This document shows, one piece after another, positions 50,556 through 61,209 of a stretch of 64,000 bases of DNA. Both the position numbers and the translations under genes were made by a program. The number at the start of each line of letters is the position of its first letter. Within the stretch, counting starts at the first letter, position 1. The notes below the pieces were generated by a model. It searched no databases. It worked only from the letters and a program-made list of their open reading frames with translations, and was not told the origin of the DNA. This DNA is from Diaphorobacter sp. HDW4B. GTDB taxonomy: Bacteria; Pseudomonadota; Gammaproteobacteria; Burkholderiales; Burkholderiaceae_C. The stretch is from assembly GCF_011305535.1 (NCBI RefSeq), contig NZ_CP049905.1, positions 940,001 through 1,004,000 on the forward strand. The letters are read 5' to 3'.

Positions 50556-51754
50556 CTCGCTCCCGCGCCGTCCCCGCGGTACAGCCACGGCACGTCGAGC
50601 AGCTTTTCGCCCAGCAAACGCAGCGACATGTCGCGCCCGAAGCGCACAAACCCCGTTGCATGAAAAATGCTGCCGTTGCGCCGCGAACGCTCCTGCACGC
50701 GCGCATTGCGCTGCCAACGATTGAGCGCATAACGGCGCAACCGCAGATTCACCTCCAGGTCGTGCATGGACAGCGCGCGCTGCAGCTCCGCCGCATCCTC
50801 GATCGCCATGCCCGCACCCTGCGCCAGATAAGGTCGCATCGGATGCGCGGCATCGCCGATCAGCGCGACCAGCCCCTGCGCCATTTCCTGCGGACCGCGC
50901 ACCGGCGGGCGATCCGACAACGGCCACAGCCGCCAGCCGCTGCTCACCTGCGGCACGGCGCGCACCAGTTCCTGCAAGGTCGAGCAAGTCTGCGCCAGCG
51001 CCGCTTCCAGATCGGAGGCGTTCGCACCGTGGTCCCAATGATCGAGATCGGCGGGCGACTCGCCATGCCGGATCGCCACCACATTCATGAGCTCACCACG
51101 CCGCAGCGGATACTGCACCACATGCAGCTTGGGGCCGAGCCACGCCGTGACGTGATTCGTGCGCATGTGCTGTGGCAAATCGACCTGTTTGATCACCGCG
51201 CGATACGCCAGATGCCCGGACGCGCGCGTCGCCACTTCGCCCAGCAACCGAGCCCGCGTGCCACTGCGCAGCCCATCCGCGCCGATCAGCGCATCACCCT
51301 CCACCAGCGTGCCGCCAGCCAAGCGCACGGTCACCACGCCATCGCCTTCCTGATGATGTTCGACCGGATGCTGGAGATTCAAATGCACGGCAGGCAGATC
51401 CTTCACCGCATCGAGCAGCAGCCCATGCAGATCCGCGCGATGGATGGTCGCGTACGCCGCACCATAGCGCTCGATGGCCGATGCACCGAGCGGCAACGCA
51501 GCCAGTTCAGCGCCGGACACCGCACTGCGCACCTGCAGCTTTTCAGGAAACGCCGCCACCGCCTGCAAGGCCTTGTGCAACCCCCAGGCCTGCAGACGCC
51601 GCACCACATTCGGCCCAATCTGCACACCCGCGCCCACCTCGGTGAACTCGGGCGCGCGCTCAAACAACCGCACCTCCCACCCCGCCCGCTCCGCCGCCAG
51701 CGCCGCAGCCAACCCACCAATCCCGCCGCCGGCAATCAAAATCTGTTTCTGCAT
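50546..51754 (-). CDS. FAD-dependent aromatic-ring monooxygenase (salicylate hydroxylase-like)
   Basis: A 402-residue group A flavoprotein monooxygenase. It has the GxGxxG FAD motif (LIAGGGIGGLAAALA, residues 6-20), the DG segment GADGLRSGTR and the FAD-ribityl motif GDAAHPMRPYLAQGAGMAIEDA near residue 280. The overall sequence resembles salicylate and 3-hydroxybenzoate hydroxylases, which use NAD(P)H and O2 to hydroxylate aromatic acids. The exact substrate is not determined. It stands alone on the minus strand, with its start 172 bases from acnA. Confidence 0.82.
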   Translation of the reverse strand: MQKQILIAGGGIGGLAAALAAERAGWEVRLFERAPEFTEVGAGVQIGPNVVRRLQAWGLHKALQAVAAFPEKLQVRSAVSGAELAALPLGASAIERYGAAYATIHRADLHGLLLDAVKDLPAVHLNLQHPVEHHQEGDGVVTVRLAGGTLVEGDALIGADGLRSGTRARLLGEVATRASGHLAYRAVIKQVDLPQHMRTNHVTAWLGPKLHVVQYPLRRGELMNVVAIRHGESPADLDHWDHGANASDLEAALAQTCSTLQELVRAVPQVSSGWRLWPLSDRPPVRGPQEMAQGLVALIGDAAHPMRPYLAQGAGMAIEDAAELQRALSMHDLEVNLRLRRYALNRWQRNARVQERSRRNGSIFHATGFVRFGRDMSLRLLGEKLLDVPWLYRGDGAGASQL

Positions 51755-51871
51755 GGACGAGATTGTGATCGTGCCGGGAACGCGTGAGGAAATTCACGGC
51801 AAATAGTCGTGCGATTCAGGTCGAAATACGCTCGCCATCCAAGCCAACGGTTTTGTTCAGCGAGAACGAAA

Positions 51872-51904
51872 AAGAGCGACCGGACTCGTCGTCCGGTCGC
51901 TCTT
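51872..51904 (-). terminator. Rho-independent terminator of acnA
   Basis: AAGAGCGACCGGAC (51872-51885) and GTCCGGTCGCTCTT (51891-51904) form a 14-bp perfect stem with a TCGTC loop. On the minus strand it is followed by TTTCG within a T-rich run. It starts 22 bases after the acnA stop. Confidence 0.88.
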
Positions 51905-51926
51905 CGAGTGGTTGCGACAGAAAGAA

Positions 51927-54839
<2,913 letters not shown>

Positions 54840-55458
54840 TTTGTGGAGCTCCGTTTGAAAACTTCAACTCACATTCTGGCAGTCACTGCGATGTTTCGCT
54901 ATCGCATGCCAAAAACCGTGCAAGGTAGCAGGCGTCTTCCATAAAAAATCCAGTTCCGACAATCACTTAGGCGCCTCGCAAAGTGAATTTTCCGCAATCC
55001 CTCCACAATACCCCGCAATCCCCTACTCTTGTCACGCAAATGAGATGAAGGCCAATGGCAAACCTGAAACCTGTCAAACCGCTTTCAACGGAATCTTGAA
55101 ACCACCCATGAAGGAACGTGCGTCGCATATTTGCAATTCGGCCTGACTGTAGTTCCGGCTTCAAATCCCCTGCAGGGAACTTCACCCGCCTCTTCACATC
55201 GCGAACCAGAGTTGACGGATTCAAATGGCGATTCAAAGTCCGCCCCAAAGTTCAGAATAAAAAGTGAACCGAACTTCCTAATACTCTCCCAAATGGGTCC
55301 GTCGAATCGTCAACAGCCCAATTGAGTGGCCAAGTTTTGAAACCACTAACACAGTTGGCACCACAACCAGCCTACGCAATACCCACAATGGTGCAGCCCC
55401 AATGAAGCCCTATTCGATTGCCGATGAATGGGGCAGGGTTTCAATCCTCCAAAAGAAA
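54840..55458. other. Lower-GC intergenic stretch upstream of acnA
   Basis: About 620 bases with visibly more A and T than the flanking genes. No open frame here has a recognisable product or good ribosome-binding site. A T-loop-like TTCAAAT near 55159-55165 has no pairing stem. Part of it must carry the acnA promoter and leader. It may also be a decayed gene or contain an unrecognised small RNA. Confidence 0.5.
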
Positions 55459-55479
55459 AAGTCCGCATTCAGCGGACTT
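55459..55479 (-). terminator. Rho-independent terminator of the H-NS-family gene
   Basis: AAGTCCGC (55459-55466) and GCGGACTT (55472-55479) form a perfect 8-bp stem with an ATTCA loop. On the minus strand TTTCTTTT follows. It begins about 67 bases after the gene's stop. Confidence 0.87.
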
Positions 55480-55545
55480 ATTCCCGAGTGACGATCTTGT
55501 CAGTGGATGCCTTGCGACACCTGACAGAGATGCGAATCGTGCGAA

Positions 55546-55842
55546 TCAAATGGCGAACTTTTCGCGATCCTGGCCCTGAATCCACTTCGGAGCCTTGCCG
55601 CGGCCTGTCCAGGTCTCGTTCGTCTCTGGATTGCGGTACTTGGGAGCAACCTTCACGCCGGAAGTGGTGGAAGAGCGCGAACCGCGACCTGTAGGAAAAA
55701 CGTCCTGAGCAGTCAGGCCATATTCAGCCACCAGACTACGCACTTGTGCCACTGCAGCCGAGAGCTCCTGGCGACGCGCATCGTTGATTCGTTTTTCAAG
55801 GTCTTCGCGTTGCTTCAGAAGGTCTTTGTAGCTATCTGTCAT
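55546..55842 (-). CDS. H-NS-family nucleoid protein
   Basis: A 98-residue H-NS/BpH3-type protein. The N-terminal half is a coiled-coil oligomerisation segment (YKDLLKQREDLEKRINDARR). The C-terminal half is the DNA-binding domain with APKYRNPETNETWTGRGKAPKW, which contains the AT-hook-like W-T-G-R-G-K-A-P motif typical of betaproteobacterial H-NS proteins. The ATG at 55842 (MTDSYKDLL) is preferred to one five codons earlier. It is a single-gene unit with its own promoter and terminator, in AT-richer DNA next to the nos locus. Confidence 0.92.
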   Translation of the reverse strand: MTDSYKDLLKQREDLEKRINDARRQELSAAVAQVRSLVAEYGLTAQDVFPTGRGSRSSTTSGVKVAPKYRNPETNETWTGRGKAPKWIQGQDREKFAI

Positions 55843-55882
55843 GGTTGTGCCAATCAAGTGAAATGAATGAATGTGAGTCGAT

Positions 55883-55911
55883 TATATAAACAAAAATCAA
55901 CCCTTAATCAA
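55883..55911 (-). promoter_or_regulatory. Candidate promoter of the H-NS-family gene
   Basis: On the minus strand TTGATT (55906-55911) and TATATA (55883-55888, running into TATAAT) are 17 bases apart, about 40 bases before the ATG. The surrounding DNA is AT-rich, so autoregulation by H-NS is possible. Confidence 0.55.
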
Positions 55912-56196
55912 TATGTGGCGAATTCGCGGACTCTTTACAAACTCCACGCACAATGCACAAAGACAAAACATATGAAAACGCACTGCAATTCTGAGCAGCC
56001 CGCTCATGTGTGACACTGGGTGAAGTCTCCAGTGCTGATTCAGATAGTTACTAATCTCCGCATTACTGCCCAGCTTGAATGCAATAGACCGACTTTCAGC
56101 TCCGAATGAATGCGGGCATGTCAGGTTCCCGAGTGTCATCCTGAGAGACAATTCGATCCAGCACATCATTGCCCGAACCTCGAGAACACTCGCTTC
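55912..56196. other. Intergenic gap between the H-NS gene and apaH
   Basis: About 285 bases between divergent genes, AT-richer near the H-NS promoter. No open frame with a plausible product is seen on either strand. It should hold the apaH promoter, but I see no clear pair of boxes. Confidence 0.5.
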
Positions 56197-57039
56197 ATGG
56201 CCCATTACTTTATTGGCGACATTCAAGGATGCGACGCCGCATTCACCCGTCTGCTGGAACACATTGACTTCTCCGCCAGTCGCGACACGCTGTATCTGCT
56301 GGGCGACCTCGTCAACCGGGGACCCGACTCGGCTGGCGTGCTGCGCCGGGCAATGCAGTTGGGCGACAGCGTGCGCGCCCTGCTCGGCAATCATGACCTT
56401 CACTTGCTCGCAGCCGCACACGGCGCACGCCATCCCTCGCGTCGCGATACGCTGAACAGCATCCTCGACGCAGCCGACCGCGATGCCATGCTGGAATGGG
56501 TGCACCAGCAGCCACTGGCGCGCTCGTTCACGCTGAACGGCGAGCAGATGCTGATGATTCACGCAGGCGTGCTCCCCCAATGGACGTTTGAGGAAACGCT
56601 TGGCCTTGCCGACGAAGTTCAGCAGATGCTGCGAAGCCCCGATCTGCCCGAGTTTCTCAAGCAGATGTACGGCAACCTGCCCGACCGCTGGAGCAACGAT
56701 CTGCACGGTGCGGACCGCCTGCGCGTGATCATCAACTCGCTCACGCGGCTGCGTTTCTGCTCGCCCGAAGGCGTCATGGATTTCGACAGTACCGAAAGCG
56801 CCGCCACGCCGCCCGAAGGGCTCATGCCCTGGTTCAACGTGCCCGGCCGCCAGACTGCCGAGGTGCTCGTGGCGTTTGGCCATTGGTCCACATTGGGTTT
56901 GGTGAATCGCCCCAACCTGCTGGCCCTCGACACCGGCTGCATCTGGGGTGGCTGTCTGAGCGCCATGCGCATCGGCACCACATTGGCCGACCGCGAGTTG
57001 TTCGATGTGGAATGCGAACAGGCGCAGAAACCGGGCTAA
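56197..57039 (+). CDS. apaH: Diadenosine tetraphosphatase (symmetrical)
   Basis: ApaH splits Ap4A into two ADP and can remove Np4 caps from RNA. The 280-residue metallophosphatase shows the family metal-site motifs near the start: GDIQGCD (about residues 7-13), GDLVNRGPDS (about 36-45) and GNHDLHLL. The ATG at 56197 is the family start; the longer reading from 56110 adds unsupported residues. The stop lies 2 bases from the stop of the convergent apbE-like gene. Confidence 0.95.
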   Translation: MAHYFIGDIQGCDAAFTRLLEHIDFSASRDTLYLLGDLVNRGPDSAGVLRRAMQLGDSVRALLGNHDLHLLAAAHGARHPSRRDTLNSILDAADRDAMLEWVHQQPLARSFTLNGEQMLMIHAGVLPQWTFEETLGLADEVQQMLRSPDLPEFLKQMYGNLPDRWSNDLHGADRLRVIINSLTRLRFCSPEGVMDFDSTESAATPPEGLMPWFNVPGRQTAEVLVAFGHWSTLGLVNRPNLLALDTGCIWGGCLSAMRIGTTLADRELFDVECEQAQKPG

Positions 57040-57041
57040 GG

Positions 57042-58130
57042 TTAGGCTGCAGGCACGCGTTGCAAGCGCAATTCCATGCCTGCCGACAACCAATGCGAAC
57101 CATCGGACAGACCCGCCATCACATCGATACCGGCATTGCGCGCACTGAACTCTGCCAACGCGGCATTGCCACGCACCATCAGCGCGGCACCCCAACCATT
57201 CACGTCTTCGATGCGATCCGCCCGCAGCGCCACGCCATGCACACCCTGCGTGGGCCAACCGGTTCGCGGGTCGAGAACATGGTGCAAGTGGCGTCCGTTG
57301 CGGACGAATGATCTTTCGTAGTCCCCCGAGGACGCCACCACGCCTCTCCCCTGCAATTCCATCGCACCCAGCAACTGCTGCGGCGCATTCGGATCACGCA
57401 CGCCCACGCGCCACGGCTTGCCGTGGTTCGATCCGGCAATCAGCACATCGCCGCCACCGTTGATCAGGGCGTTGGCAATACCCTTGTCCTGCAAGGTTTG
57501 CAGGCCCGCCTGAAGAATCGGCAGCTTGGCGATGCCGCCCAGATCCAGCGCCATGCCGGGTCGCTGCAGAAAGGCCGTTCCCATCTTCGGGTCAACCACC
57601 AGTTGACGCATGTTGACCAGCGCGAGTGCGCGCTTCACATCGGCATCGGATGGCACCTGTTCGCGCCCCGGCTCGAAACTCCAGCCCTTGTTGACCGCAC
57701 CGATGGTGATGTCGAGCGCACCGCCGCTTTGCGCGTGCAATCGCTGCGCCTGAAGCAAAACTTCCAGCACCTCGGGTGCCACACGCACTGGTTTGACGCC
57801 CGCTGCAGCCGCCATGCGAGCGACATCGCTGTCCTCGCGATAGCGGCTCATCAGGCGCTCCAGTTGCTGCATCCGCATGAAAGCAGCATCGATGCACTGC
57901 AACAGCTCGGGCAGCTCCGACGCTTTGGAATCTGGCACCACCACATCGACTCGCGTGCCCATCAATGCAAGACTTTTCCTCGCCATCGACAAGCCCGCAT
58001 CGCCCGCCGCGTGTGGAGCCGCAACCGCACTCATGTACGGCAACGCGCCCAGCAACGGCAGGGCAAGCACCAGACGCCGCCGACGCGCATCCACGCTTGA
58101 GTCGGCCTGCGCGCGAATCCCTGTTTTCAT
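57042..58130 (-). CDS. apbE: FAD:protein FMN transferase (ApbE, NosX-like)
   Basis: ApbE attaches FMN covalently to a Thr of exported electron-transfer proteins. The 362-residue protein has a signal-like N-terminus with RRRRLVLALPLLGALPYMSAVAAP (Tat-like Arg run, residues about 17-40), then the ApbE domain with LMGTRVDVVVPDS, GGALDITIGAVNKGW, LDLGGIAK and INGGGDVL. It lies beside nosR, whose SGAT motif is a flavinylation site, so the NosX role of loading FMN on NosR is likely. It starts 39 bases after the cytochrome gene stop. Confidence 0.92.
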   Translation of the reverse strand: MKTGIRAQADSSVDARRRRLVLALPLLGALPYMSAVAAPHAAGDAGLSMARKSLALMGTRVDVVVPDSKASELPELLQCIDAAFMRMQQLERLMSRYREDSDVARMAAAAGVKPVRVAPEVLEVLLQAQRLHAQSGGALDITIGAVNKGWSFEPGREQVPSDADVKRALALVNMRQLVVDPKMGTAFLQRPGMALDLGGIAKLPILQAGLQTLQDKGIANALINGGGDVLIAGSNHGKPWRVGVRDPNAPQQLLGAMELQGRGVVASSGDYERSFVRNGRHLHHVLDPRTGWPTQGVHGVALRADRIEDVNGWGAALMVRGNAALAEFSARNAGIDVMAGLSDGSHWLSAGMELRLQRVPAA

Positions 58131-58169
58131 GATGCCCTCATCCCTTTCGCCAACTGGCTACAAGCGTTC

Positions 58170-58571
58170 TTACTGCGACAGGCTGACCATGTAATCGACG
58201 GCGGCTTTCACATCGGCATCGGCCAGCGACGAGCCGCCGCCGCGCGCAGGCATCGCACCCTTGCTGCCGGTGAAGCCTTCGATCGCATGCTTGTAGAGCG
58301 TGTCTGCACCCTGCGCGATGCGCGGACCCCAATCGGCCTTGTCGCCGGGCTTGGGCGCACCCGCCACACCTGCGCTGTGGCACAGCGCGCAGGTCTTGTT
58401 GTAGGTGCTCTTGCCCAAGGTGTTCTCGGCCACTGCAGGGGCCGGGGCCGCAGGAGCCGCCACTGGCGCAGCCGGAGCGGGCGTGGGAGCCGGAGGCGCA
58501 TCGCTCTTGCCGCAAGCGGCCAGAGTGAGCGTCAGAGCAATCGAGACCAAGGTGAGTGTGGTGGAGCGCAT
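58170..58571 (-). CDS. Cytochrome c5-like lipoprotein
   Basis: A 133-residue monohaem cytochrome c. A lipoprotein signal (lipobox LAAC, Cys20) leads to an Ala/Pro-rich linker (about residues 25-50) and then the haem-binding CALCH (Cys61, Cys64, His65). Met107 in GAMPARGG is the likely sixth ligand, as in cytochrome c5/c-555 types. It would be held on the outer face of a membrane in the periplasm. It is divergent from the nosZ unit across about 207 bases, which suggests it donates electrons to NosZ; that link is by position only. Confidence 0.88.
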   Translation of the reverse strand: MRSTTLTLVSIALTLTLAACGKSDAPPAPTPAPAAPVAAPAAPAPAVAENTLGKSTYNKTCALCHSAGVAGAPKPGDKADWGPRIAQGADTLYKHAIEGFTGSKGAMPARGGGSSLADADVKAAVDYMVSLSQ

Positions 58572-58699
58572 GTCATTCCTTCTTTCTTCTAGCTGACAAA
58601 AATCATCGCGTTGAGTGATCGGAGAGCTGGCTGTTGAAGCCCCTTGCTCACAGCTCAACTCCCTTGCCTGCAGTTTGATCATTTTTCGCTATTACTAAA

Positions 58700-58713
58700 T
58701 TGATCTGGGTTAA
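58700..58713. promoter_or_regulatory. Candidate FNR/DNR-type site
   Basis: TTGAT-CTGG-GTTAA matches one half of the TTGAT-N4-ATCAA consensus exactly and three of five bases of the other. It lies between the cytochrome gene and the DUF2946-nosZ unit, where oxygen or NO control would be expected. The match is partial. Confidence 0.45.
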
Positions 58714-58747
58714 GGAAAAAAAGCGGACTCGCGGCGACCATTCATTA

Positions 58748-58762
58748 CCCGCTCAAAGCGGG
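58748..58762 (+). other. Small hairpin in the leader of the nos unit
   Basis: CCCGCT and AGCGGG pair perfectly over a CAA loop, 17 bases before the DUF2946 start codon. It could affect translation or message stability; it has no U-tract, so it is not a terminator. Confidence 0.4.
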
Positions 58763-58778
58763 CTATGAAGTCACAAAA

Positions 58779-59198
58779 ATGATCAGCCATTCCCATCACT
58801 CCACTTTTCGCCGATTGCACCAACTGCGTCTTGGCATCGTGGTGTGGCTGATCCTCGGCATGACAGCCGCCTTCGCTTCCCCGTTTCTGCGCCCCGCCCG
58901 CTACGAGGTGGTGTGCGGTGCCAGCGGCAAGGCGCATCTGGTCACGCATGACGACAACAGCTTCGGCAAAAGTCGTCCCAAGAATTTTCATGACATGGAC
59001 TGCGCGCTGTGCGCGGCCACCTCTCTTCCACGTCTGGCACTGGATGCGCCAAGCCTGCAGCCCATCGATGGATTGCTGAACTTCGCGCTGCCCACGCTGG
59101 TCCAGGCCGTGCCTCCCACTGCAGCGCCGCCGCCTGCGCGAGCGCCACCGTTCAACGTTTCCCTTTTCTTTCAACAGTCCTCAGAGAGGTCGATATGA
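58779..59198 (+). CDS. DUF2946-family protein preceding nosZ
   Basis: A 139-residue protein with one N-terminal hydrophobic segment (LGIVVWLILGMTAAFASP, about residues 18-35), which may be a signal or anchor, and then a short domain with the paired cysteines FHDMDCALCAATSLP. A Pro/Ala-rich region follows. The C-x2-C after an HDMD stretch is typical of DUF2946 proteins, which are often near copper or nos genes. A copper-handling role is an inference. Its TGA overlaps the nosZ ATG (ATGA), so translation is coupled. Confidence 0.8.
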   Translation: MISHSHHSTFRRLHQLRLGIVVWLILGMTAAFASPFLRPARYEVVCGASGKAHLVTHDDNSFGKSRPKNFHDMDCALCAATSLPRLALDAPSLQPIDGLLNFALPTLVQAVPPTAAPPPARAPPFNVSLFFQQSSERSI

Positions 59199-61135
59199 GC
59201 CAGGAAAAAACAGATCTGCACAACGAAACCGTCGGCATGGGCCGTCGCAGATTCATCAACAGCGCCGCGCTGGCAGGATTGGCCGTGGGAGCCGTCGCGT
59301 GCAACGACAACAAGTCGGCCGCACAACCCGCCGCCGCACCGGCTGCAGCGCCCGCATCCGCTGCACCAGCGGCCCATGCAGGAGCGAACGTTCACCTCAA
59401 GCCCGGCGAGCTCGACACCTACTACGGCCTCTGGAGCGGCGGCCACACGGGCGACATGCGCGTGCTCGGCTTGCCATCGGGCCGCGAAATTCTGCGCATC
59501 CCCTGCTTCGTGCCGGACGCGCTGGTCGGCTGGGGCATCACCAACGAATCCAAGGCCATCATGGGCACCAAGGCTGACGGCAGCCTGCGGTATTTCGTCG
59601 GCGACACCCATCACACGCATGCCTCGTACAAGGACGGCAACTACGACGGCCGCTATGCGTGGATCAACGACAAGATCAACTCGCGTGTCGCCCGCATCCG
59701 CCTCGACTATTTCATCTGCGACAAGATCACCGAACTGCCCAACGTGCAGGGCTTTCACGGCATCTTTCCGGACAAGGCCGACCCGGTCGATCCGGCCATC
59801 AACTACACCACGCGCGTGTTCTGCGGCGGTGAGTTCGCGATTCCGCTGCCCAACAATGGCACCGATGCGAACAAGCCCGAGAAGTACCGTTCGCTGTTCT
59901 CGTGCGTCGATGCCGAGACCATGGAACTGCGCTGGCAAGTGCTGCTGGACGGCAACTGCGACCTCGTGGCCACGTCGTACGACGGCAAGCTCGCCGCCAC
60001 CAACCAGTACAACACCGAGAACGGCATTCACTACGAAGACATGATGTCGGCCGAGCGCGACGCCTGTGCGTTCTTCCACATCGCTCGCATCGAAGAAGCG
60101 GTGAAGGCCGGCAAGTTCAAGACCTTCGGCAACTCCAAGGTGCCGGTCGTCGATGGCACGCATGAGTCCAACAAGGATCCGAAGACCGCGCTCGTCGCCT
60201 ACGTAAGCACGCCCAAGAATCCGCACGGCGTGAACGCCAGCCCCGATGCCAAGTACTTCATCTGCGCTGGCAAGCTCTCGCCCACGGCCACCGTGATCGA
60301 ACTCGCCAAGGTGCTCGACTGGTTCGACGGCAAGCTGGAAAAGCTCGACAGCGCCATCGTCGCCGAAGTGGAACTGGGCCTCGGCCCGCTGCACACCGCT
60401 TTCGACGGACGCGGCAATGCGTTCACCACGCTGTTCCTCGACAGCCAGGTGGTGAAGTGGAACATCGATGCCGCCATCAAATTCCACGCAGGCGACAAGA
60501 ACGCCAAGTACGTGGTCGACCGTCTCGACGTGCACTACCAGCCAGGTCACATCAACGGATCGCAGTCCGAAACGCGCGCTGCCGACGGCAAGTTCATCGC
60601 CGTGGGCTGCAAGTTCTCCAAGGACCGCTTCCTGCCCGTGGGCCCACTGCACCCCGAGAACGAACAGCTCATCGACATCTCCGGCGAGAAGATGGTGCTG
60701 CTGGCCGACCACCCTGTGCGCGGCGAGCCGCATGACTTCATCATCTTCAAGCGCGACCTGCTCAAGCCCAAGCAAGTCTATGCACTCGACGATTCACCAA
60801 TTGCCATCAAGGACCCCAAGGAGTCCGGCGTGTTCCGCAATGGCAAGAAGGTGACGGTGAAGATGACCTCGCAGGCACCTGCGTTCAGCATGCGCGAATT
60901 CACCGTGAAGAAGGGCGACGAGGTGACGCTGATCCTGACCAATCTGGACAAGGTCGAAGACCTGACCCACGGGTTCGCGATCCCCAAATACAACGTCAAC
61001 TTCATCGTCAATCCGCTGGAGACCAAGTCGGTGACCTTCCTCGCCGATCAACCCGGCGTGTACTGGGCGTACTGCACACACTTCTGCCACGCGCTGCACC
61101 TTGAAATGCGCACACGCATGATCGTTGAAGGCTGA
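59195..61135 (+). CDS. nosZ: Nitrous-oxide reductase
   Basis: NosZ reduces N2O to N2 in the periplasm, the last step of denitrification. The 646-residue protein has a Tat signal (GRRRFINSAALAGLAVGA, residues about 16-33) and an Ala/Pro linker. The CuZ-propeller includes the paired His of GDTHHTHASY and KNPHGVN, KFSKDRFLPVGPLHPEN and the HYQPGH segments. The C-terminal CuA domain has Cys627, Cys631, His635 and Met638. The Tat signal and overall similarity point to clade I. The residue at 629 is His where I recall Trp in the P. stutzeri enzyme. It overlaps the DUF2946 gene by 4 bases, with AGAGAGG before the ATG. Confidence 0.95.
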   Translation: MSQEKTDLHNETVGMGRRRFINSAALAGLAVGAVACNDNKSAAQPAAAPAAAPASAAPAAHAGANVHLKPGELDTYYGLWSGGHTGDMRVLGLPSGREILRIPCFVPDALVGWGITNESKAIMGTKADGSLRYFVGDTHHTHASYKDGNYDGRYAWINDKINSRVARIRLDYFICDKITELPNVQGFHGIFPDKADPVDPAINYTTRVFCGGEFAIPLPNNGTDANKPEKYRSLFSCVDAETMELRWQVLLDGNCDLVATSYDGKLAATNQYNTENGIHYEDMMSAERDACAFFHIARIEEAVKAGKFKTFGNSKVPVVDGTHESNKDPKTALVAYVSTPKNPHGVNASPDAKYFICAGKLSPTATVIELAKVLDWFDGKLEKLDSAIVAEVELGLGPLHTAFDGRGNAFTTLFLDSQVVKWNIDAAIKFHAGDKNAKYVVDRLDVHYQPGHINGSQSETRAADGKFIAVGCKFSKDRFLPVGPLHPENEQLIDISGEKMVLLADHPVRGEPHDFIIFKRDLLKPKQVYALDDSPIAIKDPKESGVFRNGKKVTVKMTSQAPAFSMREFTVKKGDEVTLILTNLDKVEDLTHGFAIPKYNVNFIVNPLETKSVTFLADQPGVYWAYCTHFCHALHLEMRTRMIVEG

Positions 61136-61159
61136 GCCGCCCCGTAAAGCGGCCATCAA

Positions 61160-61193
61160 GCAGGTGCCGCCGTCTCCAAACGACGTCACCTGC
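61160..61193 (+). other. Hairpin between nosZ and nosR
   Basis: GCAGGTG (61160-61166) and CACCTGC (61187-61193) pair perfectly, with a GTC/GAC pair inside the loop. No T-run follows, so it more likely stabilises or partly attenuates the message than ends it. Confidence 0.4.
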
Positions 61194-61209
61194 GTTTCGG
61201 GATAGAACC

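Noticed and set aside
55153..55170. tRNA-like T-loop (TTCAAAT) in the gap before the H-NS gene
   Set aside because: The flanking bases cannot form the T-arm stem, and no anticodon or acceptor arm lies in range.
54967..55248. Minus-strand frame of 93 codons upstream of acnA
   Set aside because: No ribosome-binding site, no recognisable domain, and it lies in the AT-richer gap. I treated it as non-coding.
55131..55325. Plus-strand frame of 64 codons in the same gap
   Set aside because: Composition looks random and no family features are visible.
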